From Echinostoma caproni (taxonomy: Eukaryota > Platyhelminthes > Trematoda > Plagiorchiida > Echinostomatidae): a DNA stretch of 64,000 nt. A program made the position numbers and the translations under genes. The DNA lies in assembly GCA_900618425.1 (NCBI GenBank), contig UZAN01039976.1:1-64000 (forward strand), read 5' to 3'. The notes under the pieces were generated by a model. The model ran no database searches. It was not told the DNA's origin and saw only the letters and a program-made list of their open reading frames with translations. This document shows positions 56,663 through 64,000 of the stretch, piece by piece (within the stretch, counting starts at the first letter, position 1; the number at the start of each line of letters is the position of its first letter).

Positions 56663-56804
56663 GAGCACTGGACAGCTGTTTCGTCCTGTTTGGGACTCGT
56701 CAGCAGTGTATACTTTTTGTGTCCCTGTCAGGACTCGAACCGCGATCAGTCGGGTCGGGGCTTCTAACCCTTACCGCTGAGTTACACGGCCGCTACACGG
56801 CTGT
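56663..56804 (-). mobile_element. tRNA-derived SINE, near full length
   Basis: On the minus strand, the tRNA head GTAGCGGCCGTGTAACTCAG continues to CGGTAAGGGTTAGAAG and box B GGTTCGAGTCC. The shared body follows (CACTGCTGACGAGTCCCAAA, then GAAACAGCTGTCCAGTGCTC). The head differs from the 9.1-kb copies, so the body seems to be carried by more than one tRNA head. Confidence 0.72.
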
Positions 56805-59800
56805 ATATCGATAAAGAGCATTAATTTCGAACTCTATCGCCTGGTTCATTGTTTATTCTTCTGTTGTATCACTATTTGAGTGGGTGCGACCCTGATTAGC
56901 ATTACGAAAGTTGGGGATCAAAATTATGGAATTACTGGTGCATAGCAGTCTCAAAGTGCATTCCTTCTATTCAGTGATCATTGTTTGGTGAGGAAGTTTA
57001 TTCTGGTCAATATATCTATTCGGACTGATCTATCTTTTTCATAAATAAATGACTTTTTTATCATAAATTAGTCGACGAATAATGTGGATAATGTGGATAA
57101 AAACTGCTCTTGTAAAATCTCTCCCCATAAGGGTAGTACAAATATGTTGCAAAAACACAAGTTAATCTTTGAACTTTTAGTGTGAGGTTCATCAATAAAC
57201 ATTTTAGGAGGTTACCATACCCAAACCGAATAAAATATCCAATAGAATTTGGCTAACAAGCAAGACAGAGATATAATGTTTTGTAAAGACAGATAAATTT
57301 GACGCATCGGGCCCTGATTTGTGTTGGTTATCCAATGTAAACAGGAGTACAATGTATCGCATAACCAAGGGATATTCCCGAATCAAACAGCACTGAGAAA
57401 GAAGAAGAAAATCGAGACAAGAATATGATTGCTTGGGGTCGCAGCTGAAAGCTCCAGCACCTGCTTCAGCTTGTGATTGATTGATGAATGAATTCGAGCT
57501 ACAGCCGAGGTCGGCCGATACAAAACCGTTAGTGAACGCCCAACGAAGCTGGGTATGTACTGATGTGGCCAAAAAACTGAAATCGTATATGCCGTCACTA
57601 CATTATGTTTAGTGTTTGATGAGCAAGAAACTAGGATGAGAAAATGATGTGCTGACCGCCTTTGCACCGGTGATAGAAAATAAAATTCCACCTAACCGAT
57701 GAGTTGGATGCGATTTTAATAATAAGTGACTGGCCCCGCACTTGATACTCTGGATAGTTTCAAATTTGTTGTATTTACCAAGTAAGTTTCGATTGCTAGT
57801 AATTTCGAAAGTTGTTCGTGTAAGACACAATTACACAAGATAAAGCTTGACGTTATACCTCTAACAGAAATCTTTACATTTCAGTCTCCGCCGTATTCTC
57901 ACATTTAAGCAATTTCTGGACTAGCCCGTTCTAAAGTAGATTTCAAGCAACTATCTTCCAACAGCTTGGATTTAAGTGTAATAGAAAACGTTTCTTGTGT
58001 TAAAGAGAGATAAGTTAACCGCCTCAAAACCAGGGTCCTAGAGACCAGGGTGCAGCATGTTCAAGGGGATACTGCCGAATGCGATGAACGCTGTTTTAGA
58101 ACGACCAATTATTGTGCTCAAAAATTACGGTGGAAACTTAGCGTCTTCATAAAATAGAACAGTAATACCTGTTTTGTGTCCATGGATGATTTTATAATTT
58201 AGCTCTCGCAGTATTTTTTCTTCTGAGATTTTATTATCTTACAACTGGTGCGCCACAAAACGCCGTCAAAATCGATAAATTGTCATTTTATGAAGCATTT
58301 TACCAATAGAAGCGACGACAACGTAAGTAGATACTGTTATATATATATCTATATATATTATCAGGTATAGGGTATCACCTTATTACTCTGAGTAAGGCCA
58401 TAAGCGCTAGGCATGGGAAGGAAGAGATTTGATGAAAATCGGAGTGTCCCACGAGTTGGATCGATACCTGTTTTGTAGACTGGGTAAACTACCTATACCG
58501 TTGGTATTGCTTTCTTTACATTGCATGCAATTGTTTTGTTTTGTGTAACTCGGCAACGCTTAAAGTTTAGTGGGCATAAAACTTATTTGGACGCGAATTA
58601 ACTTCACTGAATTATAACGGAATTTAGCTCGAACGGATGCATTGTCCGATTTATGCATTCTTGTCGCATGCGACATGTGTGAACACCTTGGCAATACGCA
58701 TCAGACGAAACAGAATAGCTGTAGTGCACGACCGTGCACCGATATGTGAAAGTCATCCCAAAAATTTTGGAGACTTTGTTCAACTCTAAGCGCAACTTTC
58801 GCAATGTCTTGTGAAACACCAGCGGGAAAGTTCACGATATAAGTGAATGGCTGTCAAAGAGAGCCGAATATTGGTTTCACTTTCAACCAACAGGTTATTA
58901 AATAAAGACAATGAAAAGATTTAATAAGAACGTCAATGACGGACTTTTAAACTGTCCGCGTAAATCATTTGAACCATCCATGAATTTCACACGAGAATTT
59001 TACCTCCAGATCTGTTCTATTAAACAGCGTAGTGAGTCTGTTACGAAACTTATTTCTTCTTTTATTACCGATTCCATCGGTTGTAATGGGAAGTTGGCTT
59101 TCATTTTTCACCCTTCACGACATAGGTTTATGTCAGTAACTTAGTCACCCGTTTCTTGTTGTACATACAATGAAAAACTAGGGAACAAACGGAATCGGAA
59201 TCGGACAAACCGATTTACTGATTCAAGTTCACCTCGTTTATTTGGGGTGTTAAACGAAAAATAGACTGGCGATTCTCAATTAGCTGTCGTGATTTCGCAC
59301 TCGTTTAATCCAGCAAACGCTTCGAGATAATTTTGTCCTTCAGTTCCTCGGATCAGGTCGATCTGTCACAAATCGAGAATACTATCCGTCCAGTGATGTA
59401 CAACTGTATCTGCAATTATTGTGATCACAAAACTGCAGTTTGAGGCGGAAGAAACTTTCACATACATATCACTTCTGACTTTCACGTTTATCCGCGTACC
59501 CGCCCAGAGAAACACGATCCTGGAAACAGATCAAGTTTTTTCTGTTTATGCCACCCAGTCCGATCGAGTCCTGAAAATGGATAACATACCAACCACTATT
59601 GAAAAGTTAATTGGGACTTTTGACAATAGCTTGTATACGTTTTCGTATAAATCCAACCTTGTTAACAGCTCGTCTTGGTTCAGTCTGACTTAACGCCGAC
59701 TCAGCAAGCGTATTCATAACCTAAATCCTAGTTTACATTATTTGATTTCAGGTACTGTAGCAATTATCCCAAGTTGGTCTATGAATAAACCTGGGTTAAT

Positions 59801-61874
59801 CTATGAGCAACGAATCGAACTTGGTCGTTTTGGTGTAAAACTCACACGACTTGTACTCATTCCTGACTTACGGCATGCATCCCTTCAGATTGGATAATAC
59901 GAGACCAAACTTCTAACCACATACTCAGTTATAAACCAAATTGAAAGCCTGCCACTGTCATTGACCTGGAAGTAACACTGACTGGATGATGAGGCACAGG
60001 TGGGTTAATCGCAGTGAACGTAGTTACACACACATTTTGGTTTATAAAAATGGCTGCTACAGATTGATATTAATTGCCAACACCTACTGGGTACTAATTG
60101 CGATTAATGCCAACTTTGGTCGTAAGTGATTTTAGACAACTGTTGTCTCTTTTTTCAGTGCACGCCAACGGGTATTTGTGATCGGCACTTTGCATCATTC
60201 CAGTGTCACAATCGCCATCCCCTCAGTTACTCACAGCCTCGGTATTTTGTGTGATTAACCTCAACAGATCAGCTCATCGATGGACGGTAAGTAGATGAAA
60301 TTCATCGAACTCCAAGGAGCGGCTGAAAGTATAAATGCCAAATGAAATGATGTAGTTTGAATAGAACTCGTCGTTGAAACTGCGTATTAAGCGGAGTTGA
60401 TGTAAATATAGCAATGTTGTGGCGGTGACGGGGTCCACGCGATCGGTGCTCTCTAATCTTATCCTATATCACCTTTTTATTCCACATTTTGTTAACTCCT
60501 ATGGAGTACTGCACACAATTCGTTTTATTTTACAGGGATAACCTTCACCCCGTTTCTTAGAGGCCACAAAAGTTTAGTTTTTCTACCATTCCAAAGAAGG
60601 TTTGCTCAATAGACCATTCGGATGTTTTGTTAGTATCGAGCGAATGCGAGTCAAATATGAGATGAAATAAGTTTCATCGAATTTGCCAGGCTACTGTTAC
60701 AACATAAAAACAATAAAAAAAGTAAATTTTTCACTTTTTGAATGACTATGCGCATTGAGTAAAGTTGTCAGAACACTGCTCGTGATTAATTCCTTTGAGT
60801 GGTCGGCCAAAGGACTTATATCTCAAGGTCTTACTATGAGCCTAATCAACCGATTTTTGATTGAAAGATAAGTATTCGTGTACAAGTAATCATACCAATA
60901 TCTCTAAATCAACAAAGTCATAATTTTGCAGTTGCTGAGACAGGGGATCGGTCAAGTAAATTAAGCAATAATTTTTCTCTCAATCTACACGAGAAGAATT
61001 AGTAGAACCTGTTATGTTTCACTTATGGCACTCGGGATTTTCTCAAATTGAATGGCACGTGTATTGCGAAAATCGAAGAGGTGTACTAAACAGTCTTACT
61101 GTCCTCACCGAGTCACTTCAGGGTTGTGCAGCTGCTGCGTGCCTAAACAGGGGCTCCGACTATGAATGTTTGTGGAACGAGAGGAAAGCACAAACAAAAG
61201 TAATGCGGGCCGCACTCATCAACAAACATCAAGTTTTAGCCATTGGACGTTACATAATTTGACACGTAAATACCAACTTGACTACTCAAATACAATGTAT
61301 GCGATTCACCCAGGTATTCGAAATCTTTGATTCTGAACTCTCACTCTCTCTTGAAATCTTTAGATTCTAGTTGTGATCATCAGATTTTAATAACGTGTTT
61401 TTTCTAATTAATTGCACTGTTTTTTATTAGAAACCTCAGTTCATTGTTCTGTCTCATTCTCCACATTTAGTACAAAACTTGACGGCTTCATTCCATAACA
61501 TCATCAACTTGGTTAAAGTGGCTAAGTATATATATCTTCAGCGCAGCACTTCGATAATATTCTGCTAAGTGGAAAAATGAAATGGTTTTGACAATAATAG
61601 TGCAAGCCTTTCCCGAGATTCATTTTCAAAAGAGAAGACAATATAGCAATACTGCCCGATTTTTGTCCAAAACGATTTCGCTGCATCTCAACATAGTACA
61701 TATGACTGCATATGAGCAACAGTAGAAACTGCCAGATTTTGTCTTCAGCCATAGCAACACTAGACCGGCCCAAACCCGGTGTCTCGGATGGCCTATAGGT
61801 CACGAGTTGCACGACTGCTAAAGTTTGTTGAAGTGATTTCCAATAACCGATCGAAGCCTCCCCTCTCTATATCA

Positions 61875-61935
61875 ACCAAAAGGACTTTGGGTTAGCTTGC
61901 CCTTACGCTGATGATATGATTCTTCCATATTTCTA
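61875..61935 (+). pseudogene. Short reverse-transcriptase YADD fragment
   Basis: GLACPYADDMILPYF around 61893-61937 matches the catalytic YADD box of non-LTR reverse transcriptases. No other block is recognisable nearby, so this is a very short remnant or chance. Confidence 0.35.
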
Positions 61936-64000
61936 CAATTTTGTGCTCGGTCTGTTTCTAATGTATTTTACTTTGTTGCTGTGATAAGGCTCTATATAAA
62001 CATTGGGTCTTCTGCAGTATGTACAATATCCAGATGCATCGAAATGGTCCTGGACATGAATCGTGTAGCATTGCAATACGGTCTTTTCTTTTGAACTGGT
62101 TTTCAGAAGACCTCGAGACACTTCGACCTGTCATTCAATCATCTCTTCCTGTCTTTGAAACGCCCAGCTGAAGTACTTCAGTTTGAGCAAGTAACAGCAG
62201 TGTTTGGGATTGAATAAAACATCGTGACGGCCCACTGCGCACTCATTCAGTGCCAATTCAGACCCGATGTGCTATGTTATTACAGATTATTGAGGCTTGA
62301 AGCACTGTTCTACCATAAGGAGATGGATCGTGTAAGGTGAATAAGAGAAAGAAAACACGTTGATCTTATGCAGCAGTCGCATAGAACCTACTACACCATG
62401 TACTCTTCGGCCGGACGTAATAACCTATTTCTGGGAGGTCTGTGTAGAGCATCACCTTGGTTTTTCATTGTTTGCGCACAAGATAGATAAAATGTGATGT
62501 AACCAAATGGAAGAACGACAGAGAAACTCAAAGGCAGATTCACGCAACGGCGATGCTTCCAATTAATTTTTATGTTTAGTTCATTCTTGAATTGTTAGTT
62601 GACATATGTTAAAAAATGGATTTTGGCTATCAAGACAACTCCTCATAAAAGTAAATCCCCGAAGGAGAACTTACTGTTGTTTGTATCGAAGACACCAGTT
62701 TCCCTCGAAACCGCAGTTGGGCTCCCAAATTTTAGTCAATTTCTTGTACGGTGTTCGAAATTTCCGGCGTACCATGTATGGCTGAGGATTTGGGTCTTTA
62801 CACACATTGGGCCTGACGAAAGGGGATCCGGGAGAAAAATGATCGAATTAATTGGGAGGGAAACAAAGGAATACCAAAAAAGCTAATACAAGTTGAATTC
62901 TTTTATATTTGACCTCCTCCAGTCAAAGTGCATTTTCACTGAAGGCATATATTGCAGGAAATGAATGGTGTTATAAGCGCACTTGCCAGCAGAATACCAG
63001 TTGAGATTTTAGCCCAGTGGCCTTGTGTACTACGATCTCAGCTTCCGATCAGTATAAACTCAAATGTATATTATCATAAATGGTTTAGGTGATGAGTGGG
63101 AACCGTGCACACCTAAGATGTCTAACACCGTTGCCCGTCGTACTCCACCACAAATTGATGAGGTTGGAAATAAAGCGGTATATTGAAAAGGAACTGGGGA
63201 TTAACTGAGCTCAATAATGAAGTCTCGGAATTAGACAAGCCAACGGACCTAACCAGCTTGTATCTGCAGTGGGGTTCAGTGATTGCGATTTCGGGAATTC
63301 CCATCACTATAGTCGGTCCCATCAAGAAGTCGCTTCATATCGAGTACAGAGTTCAAAGGCAGAAGCCAATGTGCATTATGTCTTGTAATATTGGCGTAAA
63401 AGCAACCACTGGCACCCTCTTGGACAGCCCGGTGATAATATGTACTTTCTACCTAAAAGCGGCTGCAGTTATAGTGTGTTGAACATTACATGCACTGCAA
63501 AAAAACCATACTATAACAAATCAAGATACTGAGAAGTGATTCTAACCATAATAAAAATGATGTTCGAATAAGAACGGCTAGCAGGCAAACAAGAAAATAT
63601 TGTCTGCCTACCAGTCGAATACTCACACTCCGCAATTATACGGATAGTATTTGAACATCCATCTCACAACCCTTCAACTCCCATTTAGTACATACTACAG
63701 TCTGATTTTTCCATCTCTATGTGTTTTTTCCAAGAGTTTTGTGTTATGCTGTAATTGATTAGCAGACAAAGCAGTGAAAACAGGCTTATTCGCCACATCT
63801 TAGTTGTCCCGATGAATCTATAAGAATTATTTACGTATCATGAAAACCCTGGGGAAAATTCACTTGGCTGTTTAACGTACTCCTCACCTCTGCTCACTCC
63901 GGAGTAAGTGTAATTTGAGTATACACCGATCAGCCGACAAGTATACATGGAGTACCATTCACAAATGACAAGAAAATTGATCAGTACAAACTAGCCAAGA

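Larger units (their letters stand above)
53905..64000. other. Upstream region; no exon recognised
   Basis: Ten kilobases lie 5' of the first visible exon. This is probably intron, as the first EMI half and the signal peptide are still missing. Transposon relics occur at 54.8-56.1 and 61.9 kb, a SINE at 56663-56804 and (TTTGC)n at 55632-55660. The minus-strand open frame at 58604-58819 has several Cys but no EMI or EGF spacing. Beyond 57 kb I see no supportable gene. Confidence 0.6.

Noticed and set aside
58604..58819. Minus-strand Cys-containing open frame considered as the first EMI half
   Set aside because: The Cys spacing fits neither EMI nor EGF, and no acceptor-donor pair gave the phase-2 end required by exon 1.

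Overview
The window looks like one eukaryotic locus. Almost all recognisable coding sequence belongs to a single large multi-exon gene on the minus strand, read from about 53.9 kb down to about 2.3 kb. I reconstruct 24 short exons with GT/AG borders. Every exon-exon junction stays in frame, and together they give about 1,377 codons. In protein order they encode the second half of an EMI domain (TYKCCPGF-like signature, here QYKCCPGF), one plain EGF module, a block of eight EGF/calcium-binding EGF modules, a short non-EGF spacer, and then a long run of laminin/MEGF-type EGF repeats. EMI plus cbEGF plus many MEGF-type repeats is the architecture of MEGF6 (multiple EGF-like domains 6). The 5' end (start codon, signal peptide, first EMI half) was not found, and the 3' end is ambiguous at 2283-2313.

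The organism is probably a parasitic flatworm (digenean fluke). This is inference from the AT-rich introns of 0.2 to 5 kb, mostly phase-1 EGF exons, assembly N runs, a tRNA-derived SINE family, and relics of Penelope-like, mariner and non-LTR elements. No database search was possible, and another invertebrate is not excluded.

Layout: 1-2.3 kb is 3' flank or intron. 2.3-25.2 kb holds the MEGF-type repeat exons and the spacer. 26.6-50.5 kb holds the EGF/cbEGF exons, with assembly gaps at 27105-27841 and 39159-40068. 53.8 kb holds the EMI exon. 53.9-64 kb has no recognised exon and contains transposon relics. Introns carry at least nine SINE copies or fragments, including a long head-to-head inverted repeat (8753-9266). 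They also carry a GIY-YIG relic of a Penelope-like element (about 7.3-7.4 kb), a broken mariner transposase (about 5.2-5.8 kb) and reverse-transcriptase relics (about 23.5-24.2, 54.8-56.1 and 61.9 kb).

No bacterial-type features, CRISPR arrays, rRNA genes or convincing functional tRNA genes were seen. The more unusual items are the 54-residue cysteine-free insertion inside an EGF module of the last exon, the unrecognised spacer exon between the two EGF blocks, and the foldback SINE pair.
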